64,000 bases of DNA. Source: Candidatus Heimdallarchaeota archaeon. Lineage in GTDB: Archaea; Asgardarchaeota; Heimdallarchaeia; JABLTI01. A program made the translations under genes and the position numbers. Of the stretch, positions 1 to 9,286 are shown piece after piece. The number at the start of each line of letters is the position of its first letter. The first letter of the stretch is position 1. The notes below the pieces were generated by a model. It saw nothing but the letters and a program-made list of their open reading frames with translations. It was not told where the DNA came from and did not search any database. Location of the stretch: positions 29,034-93,033 of the forward strand of contig JABCTZ010000032.1 of assembly GCA_018238155.1 (NCBI GenBank), given 5' to 3'.

Positions 1-660
1 GACGCAGATAGATGTGTTGCTGTTGATGAAAAGGGTCGTTTTGTACCATTAGATGTGTTAATTTCTCTTTACGCTCGTTATGTAGTTGAACAAAATTCTG
101 GAAAAGGATTAATCATAACTCATGTTGATGCTTCAATGTTAATAGATAAACTGGTTACAAATGTTGGCGGAAAAGTAAAACGAACCAAAGTTGGAGATGT
201 TGCAATTGGAAATATGGTTGCAAATGAAAAGGCACTATTTGGTGGGGAGCCATGTGGCGCATGGATTCATCCAAAATATCATCTTTGTCCTGATGGTCCA
301 TTAACTGGATTGAAAATTCTAGAATGGATTTCAGAACGAGGTCCATTAAGCAAATTAGTTGATGAAATTAATGATTATCCTGTTAAAAGAGTGAAAGTTC
401 CTTGTGAAAATGAAATCAAACAAGCCCTCTTGACAATTCTTGATAAAAAATTATCTAGTAAAGATAATTACAAAACCATTCTCAAAATCGATGGTTTACG
501 AATTAATTTTGAAGATGATAGTTGGGTGCTAATTCGCCCAAGTGGAACAGAGCCCTATTTTAGAGTTACTTCTCAAGCTATGTGTGAAAAGGAGTCCCAA
601 GAAAGGCTAGATTTTTATGCAACTCTTGTGAAAAAAGAGATTGATGTATTGATGAAATAG
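1..660 (+). CDS. Phosphoglucosamine/phosphomannomutase family protein (3' part)
   Basis: C-terminal part of an alpha-D-phosphohexomutase; the frame is already open at base 1, so the true start lies upstream. It opens with DADRCVAVDEKG, the end of the DGDADR metal-binding loop that coordinates Mg2+. Near the C-terminus it has RPSGTEPYFRV, the phosphate-binding loop of domain 4. The family moves a phosphate between C6 and C1 of a hexose. The GlmU-like gene starts 3 bp downstream, which favours glucosamine phosphate (GlmM) and a UDP-GlcNAc pathway, but substrate cannot be read from this fragment; ManB is the alternative. An internal GTG at base 55 is not the real start, because it would cut off the metal loop. 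Confidence 0.9.
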   Translation, partial: DADRCVAVDEKGRFVPLDVLISLYARYVVEQNSGKGLIITHVDASMLIDKLVTNVGGKVKRTKVGDVAIGNMVANEKALFGGEPCGAWIHPKYHLCPDGPLTGLKILEWISERGPLSKLVDEINDYPVKRVKVPCENEIKQALLTILDKKLSSKDNYKTILKIDGLRINFEDDSWVLIRPSGTEPYFRVTSQAMCEKESQERLDFYATLVKKEIDVLMK

Positions 661-663
661 TGA

Positions 664-1971
664 TTGAATTTACAGTTAAAGGATTTGAAGCATATGGCAC
701 AAGAGATAATGGAAGAGAAAGAAATAAAATTGGTTATTTTTGTTTCACAAAAAAATAGAGAACAGTTATTTCCATTAAGTGAGAACAATCCACCAGCGTT
801 ATTTCAAGTTGCGGGGAAAAAGATCATTGATTGGATATACAAACATGCTAAAAAAATCGGTGTAGAAGAAATTGCTATTATTGCAACTAAGATTGACACA
901 GCACGATTCAGAGAAGCCTTAAATGATTATTTGCTCCCAAACGAACCCACCAATAAAATTGGTCCATTTCATTTCTTTGAGTTGAATTCTAAGAATGGTT
1001 TATCACGAGAAATTTCTGCTAATTTAATAGAAGGATTCCTTTCAGAAGAATCTCTTTGGGTTGAAGGCAATGTGGTTTTCTCCAAGAAATTTTTTGAGAA
1101 CTTTATGCGAAAAACCCAAGGTACAGAAAAACTAGCTCTTATAAAGGAAGGCAAAGAGGAAGATAATAGTGCCAAAGAGTTCATGGGGATTGCTTATTTT
1201 GCTAAAAAATATCTTGATAGTAATTTATTAGGTGCCACTTGTGTAGCTGATATTTACCAAAGAGTAAGTACGAAAATTGCCAGCTTCTTTAATGCCATGC
1301 CGTATGAAATCGGAAAAACAGAATTCTGGAAAATTGATTATTTATGGAATTTATTGGATGCAAATCAAGTATTAATTACTACTATCAAGGAAAAAAATCA
1401 TGGGACAATTGAAGATGGCGTAACAATTATCGGGAAAGTTTCAATTGAGAAGGGGACAAGAATAAGATCTGGAAGTTATCTCGAGGGACCATTGTCAATT
1501 GGGAAGGATTGTGATATTGGACCTAATTGTTATCTTAGAAGTGGTGTTTCATTAGATAAAAACATAAGAATTGGTAATGCTTGTGAAATAAAAAATACCA
1601 TCGTTTATGCGGGAACACATATTGGTCACCTTTCATATGTTGGTGATTCAATTATTGGTGCAAAATGTAACTTCGGTGCAGGAACAATTACTGGAAATCT
1701 TAGATTAGATAAAGATACTGTGAAAGCACAAATAGGCAAGGATGTTATTTCTACAGGACGGAGAAAGATAGGTGTAATAATGGGTGATAATGTGAACACA
1801 GCCATTAATACTTATTTTATGCCTGGTATTATTGTTGGAAATAATTCTGCAATTGGAACCGGAGTGATTCTTAATAGAAATCTTGAATCGGGTAAATTTG
1901 TTTATGTAGACCAACCAACAATTACTCAAGACTGGAAAGTAAAAACAAAGGGGAAAAAGAAGGACAAGTGA
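664..1971 (+). CDS. GlmU-like protein: degenerate nucleotidyltransferase domain plus left-handed beta-helix
   Basis: Two-domain protein of 435 aa. Residues about 20-250 align with the sugar-phosphate nucleotidyltransferase fold (VAGKKIIDWIYKHAKKIGVEEI resembles the family's 'GKPLIEYII..L' segment). The N-terminal GxGTR nucleotide loop, however, is replaced by VSQKNREQLFPL. Residues about 250-425 are hexapeptide repeats (IIGKVSIEKGTRI, GPLSIGKDCDIG, IGAKCNFGAGTITGN) forming a left-handed beta-helix, as in GlmU acetyltransferase domains. It follows the mutase by 3 bp and probably shares its operon. GlmU would acetylate GlcN-1-P and then add UMP; here acetylation looks more likely to be retained than uridylylation. 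The start is TTG at 664; ATG at 694 is the alternative. Confidence 0.8.
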   Translation: MNLQLKDLKHMAQEIMEEKEIKLVIFVSQKNREQLFPLSENNPPALFQVAGKKIIDWIYKHAKKIGVEEIAIIATKIDTARFREALNDYLLPNEPTNKIGPFHFFELNSKNGLSREISANLIEGFLSEESLWVEGNVVFSKKFFENFMRKTQGTEKLALIKEGKEEDNSAKEFMGIAYFAKKYLDSNLLGATCVADIYQRVSTKIASFFNAMPYEIGKTEFWKIDYLWNLLDANQVLITTIKEKNHGTIEDGVTIIGKVSIEKGTRIRSGSYLEGPLSIGKDCDIGPNCYLRSGVSLDKNIRIGNACEIKNTIVYAGTHIGHLSYVGDSIIGAKCNFGAGTITGNLRLDKDTVKAQIGKDVISTGRRKIGVIMGDNVNTAINTYFMPGIIVGNNSAIGTGVILNRNLESGKFVYVDQPTITQDWKVKTKGKKKDK

Positions 1972-1978
1972 GTATGGT

Positions 1979-3529
1979 ATGAAGAACAAACTTGAAGCAA
2001 GAATAGAAGAAATTAATGCCATCAAGAAAGACCTTTCGAGCATTGATCTTAAAATTGCTTTTTGTTACCCCAGTACCTATCGAGCTGGAATGGCTTCTCT
2101 AGGTTTGCAATTAATTTACCGTCTATGGAATTCATATGAAGGTGTTGCTTGTGAACGAGCATTTCTTCCAATAAAGAAAACTGTTGAACCTTATACTTTG
2201 GAATCTGATCGACCTCTGAGAGAAATGGATGTAGTAGCGTTTACAATGCAATATGAAGATGATTATTCTAACATTTTAAATATTTTAGAACGAGCAAACA
2301 TTCCACTCGAGAGTAAAGATAGAGATGAACGCCACCCTTTAATTCTAGCCGGAGGACCCAGTGCACAATCAAATCCAGTTCCAATGTCACCATTTATTGA
2401 TGCTTTTATGATTGGTGATTTAGAACCTGTAAGTGATCAACTGATAAATGAAGGCTTACTAAAAAATTATTCTAGAAAAGGTAGACTTGAAACCATCGAC
2501 AGTTTTCCTTGGATTTGGGTTCCGGCACTTAATAAAGATAAAGAAGTTAGATTTTCTCCAAAAGGAGATATAGACGACTATTTCTATCCTATTGAACAAA
2601 TCATTCCACAAATAGAAATTGATGATCCCTATTATGGCGTTTTTGGCAAATCGTTTTTGTTAGAAGTTGTTCGAGGATGCAATCGAGGATGTTCTTTCTG
2701 TTTAACAAGCAAGATTACTCGTCCAAGAAGAGCACGCTCTCTCTCAAAGTTAATAGAGCTTTATCAGTTAGGTTCAGAGGCTTGTCAAGTAGATAAAATA
2801 ATAACTATTGGATCAGGAATATCTGACTATAAACCATTGGTTGATCTTTTACAAAATATGCTATCTGATGGTAAAAACTTCTCACTACCATCAATACGTG
2901 CTGATAAAATATCATTGGAGTTAGTACAAGCACTAGTGGAATCAAAACAACGAACAATTACTACTGCGCCTGAAGCTGGGACGGAAAGGTTACGAAATGA
3001 AATTTGTAAAGGAGTAACTGATGAAGAGATAATTCAAGCAACAAGTACTGCCTCTGAAGGAGGTCTCTCGAGAATAAAAGCTTACTTTATTCTTGGCTTA
3101 CCTGGTGAAACTGAAGATGACATTGATGGAATTATTCGATTAGGAAAGGCAATGGCAAAAGAAGGGAAGAACATTAGAAAAATAAGATTTTCTTGTGGTT
3201 ATCTGATACCTAAACCTCGAACACAATATCAAGATGAATCTATCCTATCCTTAAGTGAACTACAAGCAAAAGGAAAGTATTTGACAAAACAATTTTCAAA
3301 AATACCAAAAGTTGATTGCGAAATCTATAGTCCAAAGTGGTCTAGAATTCAAACAATACTATCTGTCAGTGGAGAAGAGATTTCACAACCTCTGAAACTT
3401 GCTGCAAAACTTGGAGGTGGGTTAGGAGATTGGCGTAGAGCTCTAAAAGAATTCGGATTAGACATAAACAAATTAGTAGAAGAAAGAGAAAAAACAGAAA
3501 CCCACCCCTGGGATTTTATTAAAATTTGA
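1979..3529 (+). CDS. Radical SAM protein, B12-binding-like N-terminal domain
   Basis: A 516-aa Fe-S enzyme. The N-terminal ~180 residues resemble the cobalamin-binding-like domain of class B radical SAM proteins (IAFCYPSTYRAGMASLGLQ, then ILAGGPSAQSNPVP). The radical SAM core follows with the cluster motif CNRGCSFC near residue 235, which ligates a [4Fe-4S] cluster for reductive SAM cleavage. TTAPEAGTERLR and YFILGLPGETEDD are typical downstream core motifs. It resembles the widespread YgiQ/TIGR03960-type Fe-S oxidoreductases, but the substrate is unknown. It begins 7 bp after the GlmU-like gene and is probably cotranscribed with it. Confidence 0.85.
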   Translation: MKNKLEARIEEINAIKKDLSSIDLKIAFCYPSTYRAGMASLGLQLIYRLWNSYEGVACERAFLPIKKTVEPYTLESDRPLREMDVVAFTMQYEDDYSNILNILERANIPLESKDRDERHPLILAGGPSAQSNPVPMSPFIDAFMIGDLEPVSDQLINEGLLKNYSRKGRLETIDSFPWIWVPALNKDKEVRFSPKGDIDDYFYPIEQIIPQIEIDDPYYGVFGKSFLLEVVRGCNRGCSFCLTSKITRPRRARSLSKLIELYQLGSEACQVDKIITIGSGISDYKPLVDLLQNMLSDGKNFSLPSIRADKISLELVQALVESKQRTITTAPEAGTERLRNEICKGVTDEEIIQATSTASEGGLSRIKAYFILGLPGETEDDIDGIIRLGKAMAKEGKNIRKIRFSCGYLIPKPRTQYQDESILSLSELQAKGKYLTKQFSKIPKVDCEIYSPKWSRIQTILSVSGEEISQPLKLAAKLGGGLGDWRRALKEFGLDINKLVEEREKTETHPWDFIKI

Positions 3530-3561
3530 CAAAATACTACTACTCTGATCCACTCAATATT

Positions 3562-3957
3562 TCAAGAGTAAAAACCAGGTTGCTTCTTCTCACCAAAGCT
3601 CCTCAAACCTTTCAAGTCTAATTGTTTAAGAAGTTTTTCAGAATCTTCTTCGGACAAATCTCCTTTCTTCTTTAGAAAATCGATTATCTCCTTCGCGTCT
3701 TCATTAGTTTCACAACGTCTAATAAAATCAATTACTGTGGGTTTATATCCAACAAATCGAAACGGATCTGATAAAGGTTTTTTTTCCTCGATTTCCTCCT
3801 CTATTGTTTGTTCAATTTGTTGTGCTTCATCCTCATCTACATATTGAAGAGGAAGCATTTTATTTTTCTTTACTAGTTCTTTTTTGAGATGGGGAAACTC
3901 GTCTATGTCTTTATTCAAACCATTCACCATTACTTTATTATTGTCCTTCAGCGGCAT
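3562..3957 (-). CDS. DUF2095-like archaeal protein
   Basis: A small acidic/basic protein of 131 aa. The patterns FPHLKKELVKKNK, GYKPTVIDFIRRCETNEDAKEII and the C-terminal KGLRSFGEKKQPGFY are, from memory, those of the archaeal family DUF2095, whose function is unknown. Its 5' end overlaps the 3' end of the YchF-like GTPase by 20 bp on the same strand, so the two are almost certainly translationally coupled. This suggests a role near that ribosome-associated GTPase, but nothing in the sequence shows an activity. Confidence 0.75.
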   Translation of the reverse strand: MPLKDNNKVMVNGLNKDIDEFPHLKKELVKKNKMLPLQYVDEDEAQQIEQTIEEEIEEKKPLSDPFRFVGYKPTVIDFIRRCETNEDAKEIIDFLKKKGDLSEEDSEKLLKQLDLKGLRSFGEKKQPGFYS

Positions 3958-5143
3958 TTATTTTGATAATATCGCCATCCTGTAATTCATATTTTTCACC
4001 CACTCTTCTTTGAGTTTTTACAATAATCGCATTGATAAATGAATTAGCTAAATCTTGGTGGATCATTCCAGCAAATTCTTTTGCTGTTGTTCCTCGAGGA
4101 ACAAGGTACACATCTGGTAAAACGTTTCCATTGTGATCAGTGTATTTTTGTTGGTCTTCTACAGGATAGACTGATATAACATCCATTATTTCAAAAACAG
4201 CTCTATTGATGAGATCTTGAACACCAGTAGAACCATATTTTTGAAGAATATTCGCTCTGAGTTTTTCAAGAGAAGCATTATCCTTATCAGATAATTTTTC
4301 TGGTTTGAGAATTGTGAAATCTTTGTCACCAGGAGTATAGGAAATAATTTCTTTTTCAGCATATTTTCTTAAGAAATATTCAGCTAGTGCTGAACTTGGT
4401 ATTATATCTTTACCATATTTTTCTTTAAGACGAGTATAATTCTCATCAGCTCCTTCTATATCAATTTTATTCGCAGCAAATATCATTGGTTTTGCTTCTT
4501 CCCTAAGAATAGTTAGGAAATGTAGTAATTCTTCATCAGACCATTTAGTTGGAATTGCGATATTTACTTTTGATTTTGTTAGTGCTTTTCTAATATGAGT
4601 TCTTTTTATTTGTAAGCCAGTAAGCTTTTCTGCAAGAAGTTTGTCTATAGGAATTTTTTCAGTTTCAGAGGTTCGACTAAGTCTCGTCCAATCTTTCTTG
4701 AGAACCTGTTCGAGCCACTTGACTATTTCAAAACTAAGAAAATCAATATCTTTTTCTGGATCATAACTTCCACGTTCAATGTTATTGCCATCCTCATCTA
4801 ACGACCCGGAGAAATCAATAACGTGAATTAAAATATCTGCTCTTCGTAAATCATCCAATAATTTGTTCCCTAAACCTCGTCCTTTCCAAGCATCGGGAAC
4901 TAATCCCGCAACATCAAGTAACTGAACTGGAACTAATCGTACTCCATCTATACAAATAGAATTTTGTGGATTATCTTCTACATTCAATTCCTTGCAAACA
5001 CAAGGTATCCTAACATATCCTGTACCGGGAATTGCTTCGATAGTAGTGAATGGATAATCTCCAATTTTTGATGAGGTTAAACAAGCTGCGTTTAGAAAAG
5101 TGCTTTTGCCACTAGAAGGTTTCCCAACGATTCCAATTAACAT
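3938..5143 (-). CDS. YchF/OLA1-like Obg-family GTPase with TGS domain
   Basis: Translation-associated P-loop GTPase, 401 aa. G1 is GIVGKPSSGKST at residues 4-15, G3 is LLDVAGLV near residue 75, and G4-like FAANKID lies near residue 220. The C-terminal ~80 residues form a TGS domain (DVYLVPRGTTAKEFAGMIHQDL, ending GDIIKINAAEGQ). An insert between G3 and G4 is typical of the archaeal/eukaryotic DRG/YchF-like subgroup. Family members bind ribosomes or tRNA-like partners. The downstream DUF2095 gene overlaps it by 20 bp. The ATG start directly precedes the G1 strand. Confidence 0.92.
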   Translation of the reverse strand: MLIGIVGKPSSGKSTFLNAACLTSSKIGDYPFTTIEAIPGTGYVRIPCVCKELNVEDNPQNSICIDGVRLVPVQLLDVAGLVPDAWKGRGLGNKLLDDLRRADILIHVIDFSGSLDEDGNNIERGSYDPEKDIDFLSFEIVKWLEQVLKKDWTRLSRTSETEKIPIDKLLAEKLTGLQIKRTHIRKALTKSKVNIAIPTKWSDEELLHFLTILREEAKPMIFAANKIDIEGADENYTRLKEKYGKDIIPSSALAEYFLRKYAEKEIISYTPGDKDFTILKPEKLSDKDNASLEKLRANILQKYGSTGVQDLINRAVFEIMDVISVYPVEDQQKYTDHNGNVLPDVYLVPRGTTAKEFAGMIHQDLANSFINAIIVKTQRRVGEKYELQDGDIIKINAAEGQ

Positions 5144-5229
5144 TTTAATGGTCTCCAGTTACTGACATCTTAATTATTCGGGTTAAAGTTTCCTTTAATC
5201 GTTTTTATCATTTCTTAACAAAGTGTGGT

Positions 5230-5826
5230 TTATTCTGCATATAAATCATTAAGGTACTCATTTTGAATTTGTACTACTTCTAAACTACTGTTAGCAGCAG
5301 CATATGCATCTAACAACTCTTTATTCAAACTTAAGAATGAATGACCCCATTTAAAACCGTCTAATATTTTGAAAGCATCATTTTTGAAACCAACGATATA
5401 AATAGCTGCAGCAATCGCTTCAACAGTACTTAATTTACAAGGCTTACCATAATTCACAGGGTTTGCTGCAATAAGGTAGGGTAGTATTCTATTGACGAAT
5501 TTCCAACGACCTTTCTGTTTCATTTTTCCATCCCTAGTTTCATCCAGTCCAAAAGTTTCCTCTGCATGAACCCAAGAACAATCTAAACCAACGAGACCTT
5601 TGGCTTGCATAACAGGTAAATCTTCAATAGATAATGCTTTTGGGGCAAAAGGATTCAATAGTACACTGTTCATGGGAATTTTCCCTACACGATAGACTAA
5701 GGTAGCTTTTCCAAATTTATGCATGCGAACTGCTGTACATTTCTTAGGATCATCTTGTTTAGTCTTGTAAATATATACTGTAATATCACTTTCTAAGAGA
5801 AATCCTTTTTTGGATTGTGTTGCCAT
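5230..5826 (-). CDS. tsr3: Tsr3: rRNA aminocarboxypropyltransferase
   Basis: Transfers the 3-amino-3-carboxypropyl group of SAM to a modified (pseudo)uridine in the small-subunit rRNA P-site region. The protein carries the family's landmarks in order: DPKKCTAVRMHKFGKATLV (RLI-like N-terminal region), LLNPFAPKALSIED, GLVGLDCSWVHAEETF, LIAANPVNYGKPCKLSTVEAIAAA and FKWGHSFLSLN. Length (~198 aa) is normal for the archaeal enzyme. I prefer the ATG at 5826 to the GTG at 5835, because the family usually begins close to the first strand. Confidence 0.93.
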   Translation of the reverse strand: MATQSKKGFLLESDITVYIYKTKQDDPKKCTAVRMHKFGKATLVYRVGKIPMNSVLLNPFAPKALSIEDLPVMQAKGLVGLDCSWVHAEETFGLDETRDGKMKQKGRWKFVNRILPYLIAANPVNYGKPCKLSTVEAIAAAIYIVGFKNDAFKILDGFKWGHSFLSLNKELLDAYAAANSSLEVVQIQNEYLNDLYAE

Positions 5827-5999
5827 TACATTCACACAACATTTAATTCACTAAGGTACTCTTCGATATAAAGATTTATTACTCAGTTGCTAATCTATTT
5901 TACTGTGAAACTACTGGATTAGATAAATATATAATGAAAAGCTAGAAGTTAAAATCTGTGAATATTATAAAAAAATCTAAAACTAGGATGATATTAAAC

Positions 6000-6236
6000 A
6001 TGGTCAAAGCATATGTATTAATTAATGTTAAAGGTGGAACGGAGTACGAACTTTTTGAAGAATTGATGAAAGTGACCGGTTTAGAAGAAATCTCATTAGT
6101 TTGGGGATTATTTGATTTAATTCTTAAAATTGAAGCTGATTCTGCAAAAGCACTTGATAGTCTAGTTACAGAAGAAATTAGAAAATACAACAACATTTCA
6201 AGTACAATGACAATGCTAATTCGTGACGAGGATTAA
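6000..6236 (+). CDS. Stand-alone Lrp/AsnC-type RAM (ligand-binding) domain protein
   Basis: A 78-aa protein consisting only of the alpha/beta RAM domain of Lrp/AsnC regulators: MVKAYVLINVKGGTE (strand 1), ELMKVTGLEEISLVWGLFDLILKIEAD and the C-terminal MTMLIRDED strand. There is no helix-turn-helix, so it cannot bind DNA alone; such proteins probably sense amino acids or pair with full-length Lrp-type proteins. The ATG at 6000 begins at the conserved MVKAYVLI. An upstream GTG at 5958 would add 14 poorly conserved residues. An AGGATG purine stretch lies about 10 bases ahead. Confidence 0.85.
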   Translation: MVKAYVLINVKGGTEYELFEELMKVTGLEEISLVWGLFDLILKIEADSAKALDSLVTEEIRKYNNISSTMTMLIRDED

Positions 6237-6302
6237 TTTTAAGTCTCGTAATTTATAAAGAAATATTTTTCAATTACATCAAAAAAATTTGTCAAAGGTG
6301 AA

Positions 6303-7058
6303 TTAGTATTCACCTGACGCTCGATTTCCACAAACACTACAAAATTCTGTATCAGGATCCAAGAAAGATCCACAGTATTCACAAGGAGTTGGAGGTGTGT
6401 TTGCTCTTTGGTTTGTAGGTGTGTGATTTCTATCGATATATTCTTCCCTACTTGGACTTTCATTTGGCATGTAAATAGGACTGTCAAAATCTACGGGTTC
6501 ATATGTAACTGTTGGAGTTGGTTCAGACTGTGGTCTACCTGGTCTTCTCCTCTGTGATGCGGGAGGAGGAGTATAATCAAGGCTATCTTCTTTTTTAAAG
6601 GGACTAATCAGACCTGCAAGTAATCCAATTACTGTTACTGTTGTTTGAATGACAAGAAAACCATATAATGGATTGGGTTGTGTCAAAGTATCAACAGATA
6701 ATAATGTCTTTTGTATCACTAGGTAATAGATCATTTCCGCGATAAAGAAAAATGAAACTGTAGTGGCTAATCCTAATCTCGCAGCGTGTTTTTTTCGGAA
6801 GAAGAAACTTGCTACGAAAGCAGCAATTACCCAAGGTAAAAATGCAAATAAAATTCTCAAAACCTGAGGAGCGACAAAAAATATTGTAATTGGTTCTAAA
6901 ATTGTAGTCTCACATACTTGAAAAATGAGTTCTAAATTCCCTCCGAATAAATCGGAGAAAAAGTTTGATACACCCATTGCCTGAAGTAATATATGAATGA
7001 AGAGATAGCTTGGTAATGCTATCCCTAGTGATGTTAAAAGACCTTTGAAGTAACCCAA
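6303..7058 (-). CDS. Membrane protein with C-terminal zinc ribbon
   Basis: A 251-aa protein that I do not recognise. The first ~150 residues hold about four or five hydrophobic segments (roughly 8-28, 50-88, 96-116 and 132-152). A polar, proline-rich linker follows, with PPPASQRRRPGRPQ, a basic AT-hook-like tract. The C-terminus is a short zinc ribbon, CEYCGSFLDPDTEFCSVCG, with four cysteines. This layout is common in archaeal membrane proteins of unknown role. It starts at TTG and is divergent from the radical SAM gene at 7251, with an inverted repeat in the shared upstream region. Confidence 0.7.
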   Translation of the reverse strand: MGYFKGLLTSLGIALPSYLFIHILLQAMGVSNFFSDLFGGNLELIFQVCETTILEPITIFFVAPQVLRILFAFLPWVIAAFVASFFFRKKHAARLGLATTVSFFFIAEMIYYLVIQKTLLSVDTLTQPNPLYGFLVIQTTVTVIGLLAGLISPFKKEDSLDYTPPPASQRRRPGRPQSEPTPTVTYEPVDFDSPIYMPNESPSREEYIDRNHTPTNQRANTPPTPCEYCGSFLDPDTEFCSVCGNRASGEY

Positions 7059-7089
7059 GTTTTTTTGCTCCTACTCTTAATTCTAAATT

Positions 7090-7113
7090 ATAGTATTTTA
7101 TATACAATACTAT
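7090..7113. repeat. Inverted repeat between divergent genes
   Basis: Perfect 8-bp arms ATAGTATT / AATACTAT around an 8-base spacer TTATATAC, in the intergenic space between the membrane zinc-ribbon gene (minus) and the radical SAM gene (plus). The spacer is TATA-like for either strand. An operator or a shared promoter element is possible, but AT-rich chance matches are common here. Confidence 0.4.
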
Positions 7114-7250
7114 ATATGAGAAAAACTAATTAAAACCTTTGTAAATAGGCAGTTATGAAAAATGAAGAAAAGTAAAATAAAACCTTATCATCTAAAGATT
7201 AAATTAGAACAGAAGAATTACCTTTAAGTAATTTCTACAAGGTAAAATCA

Positions 7251-8180
7251 ATGGCGTATACAAAACAAGAAATTTTACAGTTATCAGAGCAAGAACTGAA
7301 TTCCCTGATGAAAGAGGCTAGAGAGAGTAGCTGGCAAACTTTTGGTAAAGTTCTGAAGGTTCATTATCTTGGAGAAAAATTCCCATCAATAAGTGTTACT
7401 GGAACTTATTGTGCTCAGAATTGCCTTCATTGTAATAAACACTATCTAAAAGCTATGAAAGCTATAACTCACTCTGGAAAATTAGTGGGGTTTGCGAAAA
7501 AGCTAGCGAGCAAAGGTGGTACTGGGATGTTAATTAGTGGTGGATACGATGAAAAAAGTCAAGTACCTCTGGATGATTTTCTAAAGTCAATTACTACAAT
7601 AAAAAAAGAGACAAATTTACAAATAAATATTCATACTGGATTAGTTGAAAAAGAACAAGCAAAAGTGCTATTTGAAATTGGTGTAGATGTTGTTTCATTT
7701 GATTTAATTACCGATACAGAAGTAATAAATGAGGTATTAAAGAATGGGAAAAAAGGGCAAGATTATATTAGATCCTATAAATTTCTAGTAGATGCCGGAT
7801 TAAAAGTTGTACCACACATATGTCTAGGATTATATTATGGTTCAGAGAAAGGCAATTTCGAAGCATTAGAAGTTGCATTAGAATTTAATCCAGAAATAAT
7901 TGTTTTCCTTGGATTGATTCCTACAAAAGGAACTGGAATGGCAAAAGCCTCTGTTGTTCAACCTGAAATAATGGCTAAAGCAATGACTTATGTGCGAATG
8001 AATAATCCTGCTATTGAGCAATCACTAGGATGTATGCGAGTTCGTATCCCACAATACGAGGAAATTGCTGTTCAATCTGGAATAAACAGAATTGCAATAC
8101 CTAAAGCTAGAACGCTGGAATATGCAAAAAATAAATTTGGTTTAAAGGTAAAAAGAATTGATTCCTGTTGTGCTCTTTAG
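7251..8180 (+). CDS. Radical SAM protein, BioB-like (COG1856-type)
   Basis: A 309-aa radical SAM enzyme. The cluster motif is CAQNCLHC (residues about 54-61), inside ISVTGTYCAQNCLHCNKHYL. It continues with GTGMLISGGYDEKSQVP, INIHTGLV and VPHICLGLYYG, which fit the partial TIM barrel of biotin-synthase-like proteins. It ends with a CC pair (RIDSCCAL). Archaeal BioB-like homologs include lipoyl synthase subunits as well as proteins of unknown substrate; I cannot decide between them. Starts at ATG 7251 after a purine-rich AAGG. Confidence 0.8.
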   Translation: MAYTKQEILQLSEQELNSLMKEARESSWQTFGKVLKVHYLGEKFPSISVTGTYCAQNCLHCNKHYLKAMKAITHSGKLVGFAKKLASKGGTGMLISGGYDEKSQVPLDDFLKSITTIKKETNLQINIHTGLVEKEQAKVLFEIGVDVVSFDLITDTEVINEVLKNGKKGQDYIRSYKFLVDAGLKVVPHICLGLYYGSEKGNFEALEVALEFNPEIIVFLGLIPTKGTGMAKASVVQPEIMAKAMTYVRMNNPAIEQSLGCMRVRIPQYEEIAVQSGINRIAIPKARTLEYAKNKFGLKVKRIDSCCAL

Positions 8181-8205
8181 CAACAGGTTTAATTTGAAGA
8201 TTAAT

Positions 8206-9051
8206 TTAGTCCAAGCTTTCAATGGATTTTACAACTTGTTTGAGCTTATAATCTCTTTCGCTTACCATGCGTTCTAAAGCCTCAATACGTGCATTCAACT
8301 GTTTCCTTGACAGAATTTGTTCCCCATTTTTTTCTTTTAAATGAACAAGTTGATCTTTTGCTTTCGAAAGAACTTCACGTAATTTTTCTATTTGTTCTTG
8401 ACGATTATATAATTCAGTAGTCATTTCGCTAATTTGTTGTTGAAAATTCTTACTAATACCCGTTTGAACATTCATAGCTTCAATTTCTCTCGATTTACAT
8501 TGGTCACGTAGATCTTCAACTAATTTCTCTAAAACAGCGGTGCGCCTGTCACGATTTGACAGTTCACTTTGTAGGTTTGATTGAGATATTTTGGAATCAT
8601 CAAAATTCGTTCGGACAGATTCAGCCATCATTTTATAATTTTCAAATTCTTTATCTTTTCTCTCCAGTTCTTCTTTGAAGCTTTCAGCAACATCCATTTT
8701 TATTTTTTCAATCTCTGCATCTTTCTCTAATAGTATTCTTTGCATTTTTGTTTCAAAATCTTGTTTCAAAACATCAATAATTTCATTTTGATCATTAGAA
8801 TCTGTTTCCCTCATCTCATGATTAGTAATGAACTTCCGCCATTCTGCAGCTGCAGATAACATATAATCCCTTGAAAGTGGATGAACCAAGTTCCAATTCT
8901 CTCGAATGATTTGACCAAGAACGCGATGTTCATCATTTACACGTGTTTCATCATAGAGTGGTCTTTCTTCAATGTTATTTATTGGATTATAATCTGGGTA
9001 TTCAGTCCAGAGAGTGGTATTTTTCTTTTTAGGAGATTGCCGTCTAAACAA
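8206..9051 (-). CDS. Coiled-coil protein of unknown function
   Basis: A 281-aa soluble protein without a recognisable catalytic motif. Residues ~1-85 form a basic, W-containing N-terminal region (ENWNLVHPLSRDYMLSAAAEWRKF). From ~95 to the C-terminus it is strongly heptad-patterned and rich in E, K and Q (KDAEIEKIKMDVAESFKEEL; LEKLVEDLRDQCKSREIEA). The start is TTG. It lies divergently from the Rab-like GTPase gene, with a 235-bp gap, so it might be a scaffold or effector; this is inference only. I compared it with ESCRT-III and found no match. Confidence 0.65.
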   Translation of the reverse strand: MFRRQSPKKKNTTLWTEYPDYNPINNIEERPLYDETRVNDEHRVLGQIIRENWNLVHPLSRDYMLSAAAEWRKFITNHEMRETDSNDQNEIIDVLKQDFETKMQRILLEKDAEIEKIKMDVAESFKEELERKDKEFENYKMMAESVRTNFDDSKISQSNLQSELSNRDRRTAVLEKLVEDLRDQCKSREIEAMNVQTGISKNFQQQISEMTTELYNRQEQIEKLREVLSKAKDQLVHLKEKNGEQILSRKQLNARIEALERMVSERDYKLKQVVKSIESLD

Positions 9052-9286
9052 TTTTTACTACTCCGATGTACAAACAAATTATTCTCTAAGATAATATATA
9101 AGAATAACCGTTTAATAAATCTTACAAAAGAGGACATATAATTTTAATGTTTTCCTTCTACAGAAGTTTATATTTGATGGCATTTGACATATTGCAAACA
9201 CTTAATTGAGATAAATCCAATCTTTATTAACTCAATAGAATAATATTTTTGTAAATTCAAAAAAATATCTGGAGCCCTGAAGAAAA

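Noticed and set aside
8206..9051. Possible ESCRT-III subunit among the coiled-coil proteins (also 60478-61884)
   Set aside because: Neither has the basic N-terminal helical hairpin pattern or a MIM-like C-terminus; heptads alone are not enough.
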